From NCBI RefSeq assembly GCF_007752935.1, contig NZ_CP036319.1, positions 310,001-374,000 of the forward strand: 64,000 bases of DNA. Direction: 5' to 3'. The position numbers and the translations under genes were made by a program. Below, piece after piece: positions 7,097 to 15,553 of the stretch. Below the pieces are notes generated by a model. It was not told where the DNA came from. It ran no database searches and was given only the letters and a program-made list of their open reading frames with translations. Positions within the stretch are counted from its first letter, which is position 1. Every line of letters starts with the position of its first letter. The stretch is from Crateriforma conspicua (GTDB lineage: Bacteria > Planctomycetota > Planctomycetia > Pirellulales > Pirellulaceae).

Positions 7097-7549
7097 GTGA
7101 ACAAAGAACCAAATCCGTACTCCCCCGCGTCTATGGCGGATATCGCGTCTTCGGGCAGATCTCGTTTGCGGGCAGTTCTGTCTTTTGCAGCAGGATTCTT
7201 TGGTGGGACGGCTCTGCAGTGGGTGCTGTTCTGGACCGATTCTTTCAGTACGGGATTTCCTCCCTTGGGAGGCGCTTTACTTGGTCTGCTTAGTGTGCTC
7301 GCAATTCACTTTCCTGGGATCCGCAGCAGACCAGCATTGCTTTTGGTCGGTGCTATTTTTGGGAATCTCAACGCGTTTTGGTGCAATAGGGCTCCTCTTC
7401 TCTACAGGGACATACCTCGAGATGTCGTTACGTCATGGGGATTCGCCTCGATCGCTTTCGCTCTGACTTTTGCGTTTTGTTTTGTGTCTGTCAGGTGGGC
7501 AAGGCGGATCATTTGGATTCAGCTTTCTTCGCGTCAATTGATGGAATGA
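7097..7549 (+). CDS. NPY-motif membrane protein in a cassette
   Basis: From a GTG at 7097 the product is 150 residues starting V(M)NKEPNPYSPASMAD. The NPY-x-x-P opening is common in small planctomycete membrane proteins. Four hydrophobic segments follow (about residues 24-42, 52-70, 78-96 and 112-132). An upstream in-frame ATG at 7040 lies inside the IS right end and is rejected, so the IS may have displaced the native upstream region. Without the IS this unit would be about 585 bp from crossover to crossover, similar to its neighbours. Function is unknown. Confidence 0.7.
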   Translation: MNKEPNPYSPASMADIASSGRSRLRAVLSFAAGFFGGTALQWVLFWTDSFSTGFPPLGGALLGLLSVLAIHFPGIRSRPALLLVGAIFGNLNAFWCNRAPLLYRDIPRDVVTSWGFASIAFALTFAFCFVSVRWARRIIWIQLSSRQLME

Positions 7550-7553
7550 ATAC

Positions 7554-7643
7554 GACGAACCATGGGGTGCTGCGGAGGCTGCGAGTTGATCTTTTTGAAT
7601 TGGAGCGTCGCCCGCGCGGCTCCACCGAATCCTACCGTTCGCC
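7554..7643 (+). other. attC-like recombination site i
   Basis: The outer boxes are GACGAAC (7554-7560, same as site g) and GTTCGCC (7637-7643). The arm GGTGCTGCGGAGGCTGCGA faces TCGCCCGCGCGGCTCCACC, with partial pairing. The spacer TTTTTGAATTGGAGCGTC fits the shared pattern. It starts 5 bp after the stop of the membrane-protein gene and ends 24 bp before the next ATG. It is the last site in the array with both ends intact. Confidence 0.65.
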
Positions 7644-7666
7644 TACTTTGTGTGGTGTGCAATCAG

Positions 7667-8740
7667 ATGAAAGCAACTACGACTATCCTTCTGCTTCTCG
7701 CATTCCCGCGATGCGTATTCTCTCAGGCCACTCCAACGACACATCGAGTGCTCACGAAGCCGCGGATCGTTCAGGATGCGGAAGGTTACAATTCGTGGCC
7801 GATGATTCAGGCGATCGGAAAAAAGCTCGTCTGCGTGTATAGCCGCGGTTCGGGGCACACGATCAGCGAGGACGCACGCGCCGTTTATGCACGTATCTCC
7901 GCCGACGGAGGAGAAACGTGGACGCCCGAGGCGGTCGTCGCTAATTCCCCAGGCTACGGCGAAGTCGAGGTCGGGAAGGGGCTGGATTCCAACGGGGCGA
8001 TGCTCCTTTGGGTGCGCCGGGTGGGCAGGGATTGGCACCACGACCTTTACCGCACCACCGATGGTGTCACCTTCACCCTGGTGGCGACGCCACAGTTCGA
8101 CGTCCGCCCTGTGCAGATCACCGACATCTTCACCGTCCCAAACGTGGGACTCATGGCGCTGTGGTTCGCTGGAGACTATGGAGGCAAGCCGACGAACGCG
8201 TGGGGCGCGCTGACAAGCAGTGACAATGGAGAAACCTGGAAACAGGCCACCGTCGAGTCCAGTTTATCCAAGGCGCAGTGGCCGACCGAACCCGCTGCGG
8301 TTTACCTCGGCAATGGCAGGATTCTCGCTATCGGCCGTACTGAGGTGGGCACGCCTCAGTTCCAGATGGTCTCTTCGGATTACGGTGCGACGTGGAAACG
8401 CGAACAAACCAATATTGGCGACGCTTTGGCTTCCACGCCAAGCTTGATCCTTGATGAGGAGACAGGGCTCCTGAGCAACTACTATTATCATCGCGGCGCC
8501 GGCGTACTGCGGCGACGCGTTGTCGATCCCGAGAAAGTGTTTGACCACCCGCGGGATTGGCCGGATTCGGAGCCCATTGCTATGGGAAGCAAGGTTACGT
8601 TCGATGCCGGAAATGCCAACGCCACTGCGATCGGAAACACCCACTACATCAGCTTTTACTCAGGCAAATCGCCTGACACCGCAGTCCTCGTTTCCGTGGT
8701 CCCGGCACCGAGTGCTGGGAATCAGCAGGTTTCGGAATAG
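7667..8740 (+). CDS. Secreted BNR/Asp-box sialidase-like protein
   Basis: The product is 357 residues from the ATG at 7667; the frame upstream crosses attC i and is rejected. It has a signal peptide MKATTTILLLLAFPRCVFSQ, then a six-bladed beta-propeller with Asp boxes S-A-D-G-G-E-T-W, S-S-D-N-G-E-T-W and S-S-D-Y-G-A-T-W. This places it with exo-alpha-sialidase-like BNR proteins (GH33 fold), which in planctomycetes often act on sulphated or acidic glycans. I cannot identify the full catalytic set (Arg triad, Tyr, Glu), so activity is unproven. It starts 24 bp after attC i, so it could be the last cassette gene, but no intact attC follows it. Confidence 0.85.
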   Translation: MKATTTILLLLAFPRCVFSQATPTTHRVLTKPRIVQDAEGYNSWPMIQAIGKKLVCVYSRGSGHTISEDARAVYARISADGGETWTPEAVVANSPGYGEVEVGKGLDSNGAMLLWVRRVGRDWHHDLYRTTDGVTFTLVATPQFDVRPVQITDIFTVPNVGLMALWFAGDYGGKPTNAWGALTSSDNGETWKQATVESSLSKAQWPTEPAAVYLGNGRILAIGRTEVGTPQFQMVSSDYGATWKREQTNIGDALASTPSLILDEETGLLSNYYYHRGAGVLRRRVVDPEKVFDHPRDWPDSEPIAMGSKVTFDAGNANATAIGNTHYISFYSGKSPDTAVLVSVVPAPSAGNQQVSE

Positions 8741-9628
8741 GCGACTGTGATGAGCCTTCGGTCGTCGACCAGCAGTGCCGTATACCGGGACGTGCGTTGG
8801 CGTCGATCCCTATTCATCGCCTCGTCATGGTTGACCGGTCGCGGTTGCCGATATTCGGCTCAATGATAAAGTGGGTCGAAGTGCTAACCGGCTTTCCTGA
8901 TCAGTCCGGGGATGGGTTTCGGTCCAAAATCATTCTCGAAAACGCACTGTTTCATTCGCAAGTCAACGACCGTTCTATTGACGCGGGATCTTTTTCGACA
9001 TCATCGCTTCGACGCAATACCACGTCCGGGGATGGCAACCACATTCGTGTTGCGGAATTGGTTGGCGACGTTGCGTTCCCTACACCGAGATGCCGCCAAC
9101 GCCAACGCGGTCTTTCAGTTTGCCTCGCAATTCAATTGCCTTGAAAGGGCAGCACCGCACGTTATTCCGGAAGGTGGTGTTGGTATCTACCAAAACGACC
9201 GGACGCAAGGTCCTGTCTGTTCGGTCTGTGCCGGCGCCGGCACGATCTACCTGACGCTTGTCGGTGGTGGCGTGTTTGGTAACAGATTGGATACTGTCAT
9301 TCATCCGTCGAACGCTTGGATTGTTTGCGTGGGCAGACCTCGGCGTCTACATTGTCAGCTTTGGTTCATCGAAATCAGAAGTGGTGGATTTTCTCGCACG
9401 TCGGAATTCCGACTAATAGGCTGGGACCCGAGTCACGAAGTCAGGCGTTGTAAGTGGCAAGTCCTCCGACACTTTTTGATTGCTGTTGGTTTTTTTAGAG
9501 CAAACAATTTCGTGCATCGAAGTCCGGATTGCACGGTTGGCCTGAATGAATCGTCAACATGCCGGAACTGGTAGCCACTGCCGCGATCAAATTTGGGCCG
9601 AACTGTTTTGATGCTAGGAAGATTCGCA
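8741..9628 (+). other. Gene-free stretch with decayed attC-like remnants
   Basis: No supported gene is seen in these 888 bp. An open frame (8912-9574) has no domain, signal or start support. Two fragments resemble parts of the attC sites. At 9417-9471 a GAGTCACGAAGTCAGGCGTT segment and an AAGTGG-like spacer match site f. At 9499-9525 an AAACAATTTCGTGCATCGA segment matches the 5' half of site d. The stretch may be an eroded end of the cassette array. Confidence 0.45.
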
Positions 9629-9919
9629 ATGAATCCGTTCAAGACCCGTCAGCAGGCAATCGCATTTATCTGCGTCGGCGTTGCAGTCGTTCTTTCATGT
9701 GTGGCGTCGATCGCGATTGCTGAGTCGTTCATGCCGAACAATCTTGCTGGGCGAAGAGGCGTTGTGATCTTTTACCGCACGTTTACACCCATGATCGTTG
9801 TTTGGTCCTTGCTTGCCTCTTGGGCCTACTTCAATATTCCACCGCGTTCTTGCAGTGGTGAATTGGCCAGCGACGATGAAGGGGATATCGCCCGCGATAG
9901 CACTGGATGCGAGGTCTGA
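9629..9919 (+). CDS. Small hypothetical membrane protein
   Basis: The product is 96 residues from the ATG at 9629 (an upstream in-frame start at 9593 is less likely). It starts MNPFKTRQQAIAFICVG. Two hydrophobic segments lie at about residues 10-30 and 50-70, with a short acidic tail. No family is recognised. It stands alone in its accessory region and may be a degraded or lineage-specific gene. Confidence 0.5.
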   Translation: MNPFKTRQQAIAFICVGVAVVLSCVASIAIAESFMPNNLAGRRGVVIFYRTFTPMIVVWSLLASWAYFNIPPRSCSGELASDDEGDIARDSTGCEV

Positions 9920-9955
9920 TTTTCCTGTGCCGACTCACGGATACCCGATTCGCTT

Positions 9956-10252
9956 ATGTCCAGCTCCGAAAAAATTCAGATCGAAAACGTGAACTGCCCG
10001 GGGCAGACGAAGAACGTTGATGCTGAAAAGTACACCGCAATGAAGAATGCGCTTCTGAAAGTGCTTCCTTGGAAAGCACCGGGCATGACTCAGTCGGAGA
10101 TGCAGAAGGCGATCTTGCCTCATCTTCCGGATGAACTTTGGCCCGGCGGTTCGAAGTCTGGTTGGTGGGCGAAGACCGTACAGCTTGATCTCGAGGTAAA
10201 GGGCGCGATCGTCCGGACGGATTCGAAACCGCTAACATGGCATCGGGCATGA
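9956..10252 (+). CDS. DUF6958-type protein
   Basis: The product is 98 residues starting MSSSEKIQIENVNCPGQT. It has a conserved-looking layout: Y-T-A-M-K-N-A-L-L-K-V-L-P, P-G-M-T-Q-S-E-M, then G-W-W-A-K-T-V-Q-L-D-L-E and a closing W-H-R-A. This matches my memory of the small DUF6958 family, which has a winged-helix-like arrangement and no known function. It is cytoplasmic, with no signal or membrane segment. It is a monocistronic gene between small hypotheticals. The family name is from recall and needs a profile search. Confidence 0.8.
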   Translation: MSSSEKIQIENVNCPGQTKNVDAEKYTAMKNALLKVLPWKAPGMTQSEMQKAILPHLPDELWPGGSKSGWWAKTVQLDLEVKGAIVRTDSKPLTWHRA

Positions 10253-10344
10253 CATCGGAGCACGATCCGATCTGTTCGTGATCGGTTGCGAAGTTCATCG
10301 GCCCACAAGAAGTCTTTTTACTCGGAACAAGAACCGGAGTTGCT

Positions 10345-10815
10345 ATGGTTCGTCGATTGATTGCTTGGGTGGCGTTGTTTGCATTGGCACCCATCGTCGT
10401 GCTTGCGGATGATTCGGTGCCATCTGGACATTCGACTCTCCACATCGTCTTCATCACATCTCACTCGCAACAACGGACAAGTGCAATCGACGGTGGTCAA
10501 ACGTCGATGGTGCGTGTTGGCGATGCCATTGTTCCCGCTGCGGATGTCCGCCCGATCCGAATCACGATCGATGGTGGTTTCGTTGGTCACGCAATGGCCG
10601 GAATGTGGGACGTCAATCCGGTATTCGTTCTGCCGGAAGGAAACCACAAACTGCAATTTGAACTCGATGGATTTGATCCGGTATCGACTGATATCAGGGT
10701 GTTGGGGACGAAGTCAAAGCAGTATTTGCTCGTGAATTTGCCGACCGATAATCCGAAACGTAAACGATCTGCATCATCCGCTGATGCACCGACGGAACAT
10801 CCTCTGAACGACTGA
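10345..10815 (+). CDS. Secreted hypothetical protein, PEGA-like
   Basis: The product is 156 residues with a signal peptide MVRRLIAWVALFALAPIVVL-A, cleavage near residue 21. The mature part contains I-T-I-D-G-G-F-V-G and F-V-L-P-E-G-N-H-K-L-Q-F-E-L-D-G-F. These are reminiscent of PEGA-type beta-sandwich domains found on cell-surface proteins. The C-terminus is a basic then acidic low-complexity tail. No enzyme motif is visible. The protein is likely periplasmic or surface-located. Confidence 0.7.
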   Translation: MVRRLIAWVALFALAPIVVLADDSVPSGHSTLHIVFITSHSQQRTSAIDGGQTSMVRVGDAIVPAADVRPIRITIDGGFVGHAMAGMWDVNPVFVLPEGNHKLQFELDGFDPVSTDIRVLGTKSKQYLLVNLPTDNPKRKRSASSADAPTEHPLND

Positions 10816-11286
10816 ACTGAGAACCCATGACATGGAATGAGGTTGCAGAGTCTGTTGGTGTGGCGACGGAGAGTCGGTCATCGTTCCTGCAGGCCAGCGA
10901 CTCGTGTGGAGGATGCGTTTCTGGGGGAATGTTGAAGCAGTACACGAAGATTGGAGAAACGGATGATTGGTCCACAAACGAGAGCCATCAATACGCTTTT
11001 GAGCATGCCCAAAGCAGCAATTTGATGTTGTTGATTTTCATTTCGACTGGCGATGCGGTGGGGGCTTCATGATGCAGGATGCGAAATGCTGGCCTCTGAA
11101 ATCCATCAGCAAGTGCGGCGCGAAGAAGGGAACGTGCCTACAATGCATCGCAATTCCTGTGTTTGGCTGGACGACAAGCAATCGGTTGCAACATCGGATA
11201 CGGCCTTTTGTTTTTGCGTTATCGGTTGGATGCGCGGAGTCGTTGTGACGACCGTTCCCGACCAGAGTTCATTTTCTTGGCTCGCA
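10816..11286 (+). other. 471-bp stretch without a supported gene
   Basis: A short open frame (10827-11072) with a plausible ATG exists, but it shows no domain, signal peptide or conserved look. The frame upstream of 11287 is an extension of the next gene without start support. I see no repeat, attC or RNA structure here. Confidence 0.4.
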
Positions 11287-11694
11287 ATGACCGCCCCGAA
11301 TCCATACGCGACTCCTTCATCGCCACCAGCATCAAGTGCGATCGATACAGGAACGCGATGTCCCGTATGCAACGGGGCACTGAGTCGCCTTCGGCTTGTT
11401 CTTCCATTTTCGCGATGCCCGACTTGTCATCGACGCATACGGCTTCGCAATTCCACGCGTGCAAGTTTCCTGTCCACCCTTGCAGCGATTGGCTGCTTCA
11501 TCTCTTTGCTGCAATTCGAGGTGACGCCTGATACAAACGGATGGGTCTTTGGTATCCATGCGCTGGTGTTCATTTCGCTCGGCACATTTTGGTTCCATCT
11601 GTACGGAGAGCCTGCACTTACTGGATGGATTGGCAATGCGTCGCGAGAGAAGTTGGCGCAGGAACGCGACAAGTTTCGAACTGGGCTACCATGA
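11287..11694 (+). CDS. NPY-motif zinc-ribbon membrane protein
   Basis: The product is 135 residues from the ATG at 11287, starting MTAPNPYATPSSPPASS. A zinc-ribbon-like C-P-V-C ... C-P-T-C pair lies at about residues 23-47. Two hydrophobic segments follow (about residues 57-73 and 83-103). The N-terminal NPY-x-x-P plus Cys4 plus two transmembrane helices is a recurrent layout among small planctomycete proteins of unknown function. A longer frame starting at 11053 has an unnatural N-terminus and is rejected. Confidence 0.65.
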   Translation: MTAPNPYATPSSPPASSAIDTGTRCPVCNGALSRLRLVLPFSRCPTCHRRIRLRNSTRASFLSTLAAIGCFISLLQFEVTPDTNGWVFGIHALVFISLGTFWFHLYGEPALTGWIGNASREKLAQERDKFRTGLP

Positions 11695-11830
11695 AGATGC
11701 ACATTGTCGGCACTCGGTAAGCATGCCGGGCACTTTCGCCAGGCAACTGCTATGCATCCAGACATTGGTGAGTTTGTTGCGGGCAAGTTAGAGTTGGTCT
11801 GCAAGCGATTTTTCGATTCTGACGGGATTT

Positions 11831-12217
11831 GTGACAATGTGTAATGGTTCGATTCCCAAAGAACGCCGCACGGGATTTGGTTCGTTGCTGCATTTCGACC
11901 TACGCACGCTGTTCCTGTTGGTGAACTTGAGTGCGGTCTATTTCTTCCTGGTCAATTGCGCCGGAGAATTTGTCGCCACGCTTTTGGTGGGGCCACTGGT
12001 ATTGATGGTTTCCGTCGTCATTCTTCGCGTCGAAAACATGGTCTACGGTTTGCTTTTCGGCGGCATGTTCGCAGTCGTGATGGTGATCATTGCCGCCGGT
12101 GCCTTTGCACCTGTTCCACCGGGTCAGGTGGTGTTCGCATCGCTGGTATATCCACCTGCCAGCAGTGCATTGGGTTTGATTTGTGTCGCCCATCGCCAGG
12201 TTTGGCGTGGCATGTGA
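11831..12217 (+). CDS. Hypothetical polytopic membrane protein
   Basis: The product is 128 residues starting MTMCNGSIPKERRTGFG; a second ATG two codons later is equally possible. Most of the chain is hydrophobic with about four membrane segments: residues 22-42, 46-64, 70-92 and 98-118. No conserved motif is recognised. It has no close operon partner; the next gene starts 128 bp downstream. Confidence 0.6.
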   Translation: MTMCNGSIPKERRTGFGSLLHFDLRTLFLLVNLSAVYFFLVNCAGEFVATLLVGPLVLMVSVVILRVENMVYGLLFGGMFAVVMVIIAAGAFAPVPPGQVVFASLVYPPASSALGLICVAHRQVWRGM

Positions 12218-12344
12218 TGGGGTTGCCTATGGACAGGGGTGGTCTGGCCAGTGGAGTCGGCATCAAGCCAGCACAAACGATTGGCTGTCAGGTGTTCGCA
12301 ATACGGTACAATGAACGCCTTTCAGGAGTGGCGAGGAGTATGGC

Positions 12345-12794
12345 ATGGACGCGTTTTTGAGAGAAGCGATCCGAGAGGCCGAGCAAGGTGCCCGTGAAGG
12401 CGGCATACCGATAGGTTCTGTTCTGGTGATCGGAGGAAAGATCGTCGGGCGTGGTCGCAATCGCAGGGTGCAAGACGGCAGCGCGATTCGTCATGCGGAA
12501 ATGGATTGCTTGGAGAATGCGGGGCGGTTGACGGCGGCCCAGTATGCCAAAGCGATCTTGTATTCGACGTTGTCGCCGTGCGACATGTGCAGTGGCGCGG
12601 CGCTGTTGTATAAGATTCCGAAGATCGTCGTTGGTGAAAACTCGACTTTCCAGGGGCCCGAGTCCTATGTTCGGTCGCGAGGCGTTGATTTGACAATCGT
12701 CGATGATCCCGACTGTATCCGCATGATGCGTCAGTTCATTGCAAATCGTCCCGCCTTGTGGAACGAAGACATCGGCGAAGTTGGTTGTGGTTAG
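12345..12794 (+). CDS. Cytosine/nucleoside deaminase (CDA fold)
   Basis: The product is 149 residues with the zinc-dependent deaminase signature H50-A-E52 and P-C79-D-M-C82. Zinc is held by His50, Cys79 and Cys82, and Glu52 shuttles protons. The sequence layout (short, N-terminal M-x-x-A-x-x-E-A, Y-S-T-L-S-P-C-D-M-C) resembles yeast-type cytosine deaminase rather than TadA. It would convert cytosine to uracil in pyrimidine salvage, though guanine or other bases are possible. The ATG follows a purine-rich GCGAGGAG stretch. The gene appears monocistronic. Confidence 0.88.
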   Translation: MDAFLREAIREAEQGAREGGIPIGSVLVIGGKIVGRGRNRRVQDGSAIRHAEMDCLENAGRLTAAQYAKAILYSTLSPCDMCSGAALLYKIPKIVVGENSTFQGPESYVRSRGVDLTIVDDPDCIRMMRQFIANRPALWNEDIGEVGCG

Positions 12795-12972
12795 TTCATG
12801 CTGAGATTCGCCTGAACCTTTCACGCGATCGGTGGTCATGAGTTGGGGAAGAAAACAGGTCATCAAGTCTCGCATCACGGCCAACGTTTTGATCTCTGGA
12901 TCAAACTTTCTAGGAATCGCGTGACGCGACAGATCCGATGGAATCGATGAGCCTTTGCGATTGGAGTCTGTT

Positions 12973-13509
12973 GTGGCGTATCGAGAAGGACCACAAACGC
13001 GGCGGTTGTTGCATCGCGCTTTTGACTTGGGGGATGCGGAAGCCTTTTTTCGGTTGAACAGCGACCAGGATGTGATGAAGTTCACGGGAGAACCGTTGTT
13101 GTCATCACTGAAACAGGCCTCAGAGGCGATCGAGTGCTACACCGACTTCGAGCGATATGGATTTGGTCGGTGGGCTTGTGTGGAGAAGCAAAGCGGAAGG
13201 GTGATCGGCTTTTGCGGTTTGAAATACTTGCCGGATCTTGATGAAGTGGACGTCGGCTATCGCTTGATGCCTGAATTCTGGGGACGGGGATTCGCGACGG
13301 AAGCCTGCGCTGCGTGCTTGGAGTTTGGCTTCCGTATCTTGCAACTGAAGGAGATCATCGCAATGGTCATGCCGGCCAATGCGGCCTCCATCGGTGTCGT
13401 TCGCAAGTGCGGGATGCGTTGTGAAGGAGAGGTGTCGTATGAGGGGATTCCGGTGCTGCGGTTTGTGAAAACGAATGCCTCGCCATCGGTTGGCGGTGCT
13501 GCCGTTTGA
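12973..13509 (+). CDS. GNAT acetyltransferase, RimJ/RimL type
   Basis: From the GTG at 12973 (GGAG 6 bp upstream) the product is 178 residues; a TTG at 12955 is an alternative start. The Acetyltransf_3 layout is clear: R-R-L-L-H-R-A-F near the start, V-I-G-F-C-G-L-K in the central strand, and V-G-Y-R-L-M-P-E-F-W-G-R-G-F-A-T-E-A as the acetyl-CoA pyrophosphate loop. A-S-I-G-V-V-R-K-C-G-M follows. It transfers an acetyl group to a protein N-terminus or small amine; the substrate is unknown. It lies 178 bp after the deaminase gene. Confidence 0.85.
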   Translation: MAYREGPQTRRLLHRAFDLGDAEAFFRLNSDQDVMKFTGEPLLSSLKQASEAIECYTDFERYGFGRWACVEKQSGRVIGFCGLKYLPDLDEVDVGYRLMPEFWGRGFATEACAACLEFGFRILQLKEIIAMVMPANAASIGVVRKCGMRCEGEVSYEGIPVLRFVKTNASPSVGGAAV

Positions 13510-14028
13510 TCGGCATCGGTTTCATCGGGATGGCTGTACTGTCGCTTTGGCAAACCGGGCAGTTTCTTAAGTCGCACTCTTGGTGGCAGCCGGAATGATC
13601 CGGCGGGGCAGTCGGAATGTCGCCGGGCGGTTTCGAAGGCATTGTTGCCCGGTGATAAACACCAGTTGGTGCCAAAGGTCTCGCGCTAGGCGACAGACGA
13701 TGACGTCTAGCGGTAGAGATGGGCCGTGGCGGATTGTCGCGTCCGGGGGACGCATGAATCGGCGGTGCGCTGGTACGGAGCGCAAAACATTTGTCGTCGC
13801 ATCTAGCCAGCGGTAAAACAAGAGATGGGTCGGAGTGCTCTGCCTTGTTGTTTTGGTTGGTGTCGAGTTGCGCGAGTGAGTTGATTTGGCACTACTAAAA
13901 AACGCGGGGATTTGGATCGCGGATTTGTCACAGCGTTGGTGGTGGTGCGTGTGGGACGCGGTTTGGCGGGAAAGTGCGAGGCTTGGCAGGGTGTAACGTT
14001 CAATAACGGTTGGTGGGAGGTTCGAGCG
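13510..14028 (+). other. 519-bp intergenic stretch
   Basis: No supported gene on either strand. Short open frames on both strands show no domain. The last part (13912-14028) is an in-frame upstream extension of the next gene with no start support, so its promoter and leader probably lie here. Confidence 0.5.
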
Positions 14029-15090
14029 ATGTCACTGAATCTTGAAACAAGGCTTGGCGGATTGGTTTTGCCAAGTCCGTTGATTGTGGGGGCTTGCCCG
14101 TTAACAGCGAAGGAAAATGTTCGCTTGGCGATTGAGTCGGCTGGAGCCGGTGCGATCGTTTTGCCGTCGCTGTTCGAGGAACAGGTCGCGTTATGGAATC
14201 AACGCAATCGGCGAGAGCCCGTTGTCGGTGAACGACCGCTTCGTGAGCGAGCCGCCAAGCACGATTTTGATCTTCAATGGCATGATGCCGAAACGTACTT
14301 GTCCTTCGTTAACCGTGCGAGTGTTCAGTCCACGATTCCAGTGATCGCTAGTTTGAACGGATCACGAAGTGAAGTCTGGGTCGATTTCGCCAAGGAACTG
14401 GAAGTCACTGGGGCGCATGCGATCGAACTGAATTTGACGATCGCCGATTTCGATGGCTATGAGAGTTCCGCGGCGATTGAGGACGAGATTTGTCGGTCGG
14501 TCGCCGCGATCGACAGCGTCGTTGATATCCCCGTCTTTGCAAAGTTGCCACCGCTATTCACCAGCGTGGGTCACTTGGCGCGACGAATCCAGTCGGGAGT
14601 TCAAGGTGTGGTGTTGTTCGGCCCCGAACCGGATATGGATTTGTGTCTGGATGATTTACATTTTCAGTGCCGCTGGGGGCTGACGGAGAAAGGGTCGGTG
14701 GTCCATTCGTTGCGAAGGCTGACGCAAGTGCATGCGATGTGTCCGTCCATCCCGATGATTGCCAACGGCGGAATTGGATCGACTGAAGATGCGATCAAGG
14801 CATTGTTGTCTGGCGCGGACGCGGTGATGGTGACGTCCGCAATTTACCGTGAGGGGCCCAGCGTGATCCGGACCATTTTGGATGGGCTGGTTCAGTTCAT
14901 GAATTCGCATTCGGTGACCGGCATGAGGCAACTGGCGGCGATGCGTCCTGTCCCCGGGGACTGGGAAAAACGCCGGTTAGGATATATCGCGGCATTGACC
15001 ACGAAGGTCGAAACGGAATCGAAGTCGACGGATTGCGGACGCGTCAGCGGGGATCGCTGGGGGCATGTCGGGACGTTGGGTTCGGCGTAA
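14029..15090 (+). CDS. Dihydroorotate dehydrogenase-like protein
   Basis: The product is 353 residues from the ATG at 14029, preceded by GGGAGG; the longer frame from 13912 is rejected. It starts MSLNLETRLGGLVLPSPLIV and follows the class 1 PyrD TIM barrel. The FMN phosphate site is I-P-M-I-A-N-G-G-I-G-S followed by G-A-D-A-V-M-V-T-S. The substrate-loop region P-V-I-A-S-L-N-G matches family members annotated as 'dihydroorotate dehydrogenase-like'. Those proteins often lie near pyruvate:ferredoxin oxidoreductase and may reduce other substrates. No pyr gene is adjacent, so a role in pyrimidine synthesis is not shown by context. The C-terminus has a short variable tail. Confidence 0.85.
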   Translation: MSLNLETRLGGLVLPSPLIVGACPLTAKENVRLAIESAGAGAIVLPSLFEEQVALWNQRNRREPVVGERPLRERAAKHDFDLQWHDAETYLSFVNRASVQSTIPVIASLNGSRSEVWVDFAKELEVTGAHAIELNLTIADFDGYESSAAIEDEICRSVAAIDSVVDIPVFAKLPPLFTSVGHLARRIQSGVQGVVLFGPEPDMDLCLDDLHFQCRWGLTEKGSVVHSLRRLTQVHAMCPSIPMIANGGIGSTEDAIKALLSGADAVMVTSAIYREGPSVIRTILDGLVQFMNSHSVTGMRQLAAMRPVPGDWEKRRLGYIAALTTKVETESKSTDCGRVSGDRWGHVGTLGSA

Positions 15091-15553
15091 ATTCGCCGAT
15101 ACCGCTGGCCGAGCGATGCGGGGCGTGACCTGGCCAACCCCATCGCCCGGAGCGGTGCTAGTTCTGGGTGGCGGGCGCGGGGCACAGCGTACATTGCGGC
15201 GTCCCGAAAACATTGCGGCGTTCCGATCCTTCTGGCTGAAGTCGCCAGAGTGTCCAGCGAATCGGGAAAGTTCTGTTTTGGTCCCGAATGTTTCACTGTT
15301 GTTGTCCTGTCAGAAAGCCCATCGTCGACTTCCAGGGGATTTCCTGATACGGATCGACCGGGTGAGCCCTACTGTGTGTCGGTGCAGTTGTTTCAAGTCC
15401 ATGGGCGGTCTAACAATGTCGCACAATCACCGCTGCCGCTATCGGTTTGGCGGATCGGTGAAGCACCACGTTCTGTCTGGTCATTGAACAACCGCAAAGG
15501 TTGATCGGTGGTCAATCGGCAGGCAGCGACCCAGGCGGAAAAGGAGTTGGTCA
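15091..15553 (+). other. 463-bp intergenic stretch
   Basis: No supported gene. Open frames here are short and without recognisable features. The region probably holds the end of the preceding transcript and the promoter of the flavodoxin-like gene at 15554. Confidence 0.5.

Noticed and set aside
8912-9574. 220-residue open frame in the gene-free stretch
   Set aside because: No start support, no domain and odd composition. It spans the attC-like remnants.
10827-11072. 81-residue open frame with an ATG
   Set aside because: No domain, no signal peptide, no operon partner; kept only as a note in the stretch entry.
12281-12312. Promoter-like TTGGCT and TACAAT before the deaminase gene
   Set aside because: The spacing of about 20 bp is too long for a standard sigma-70 promoter and planctomycete promoters are poorly defined, so it is not called.
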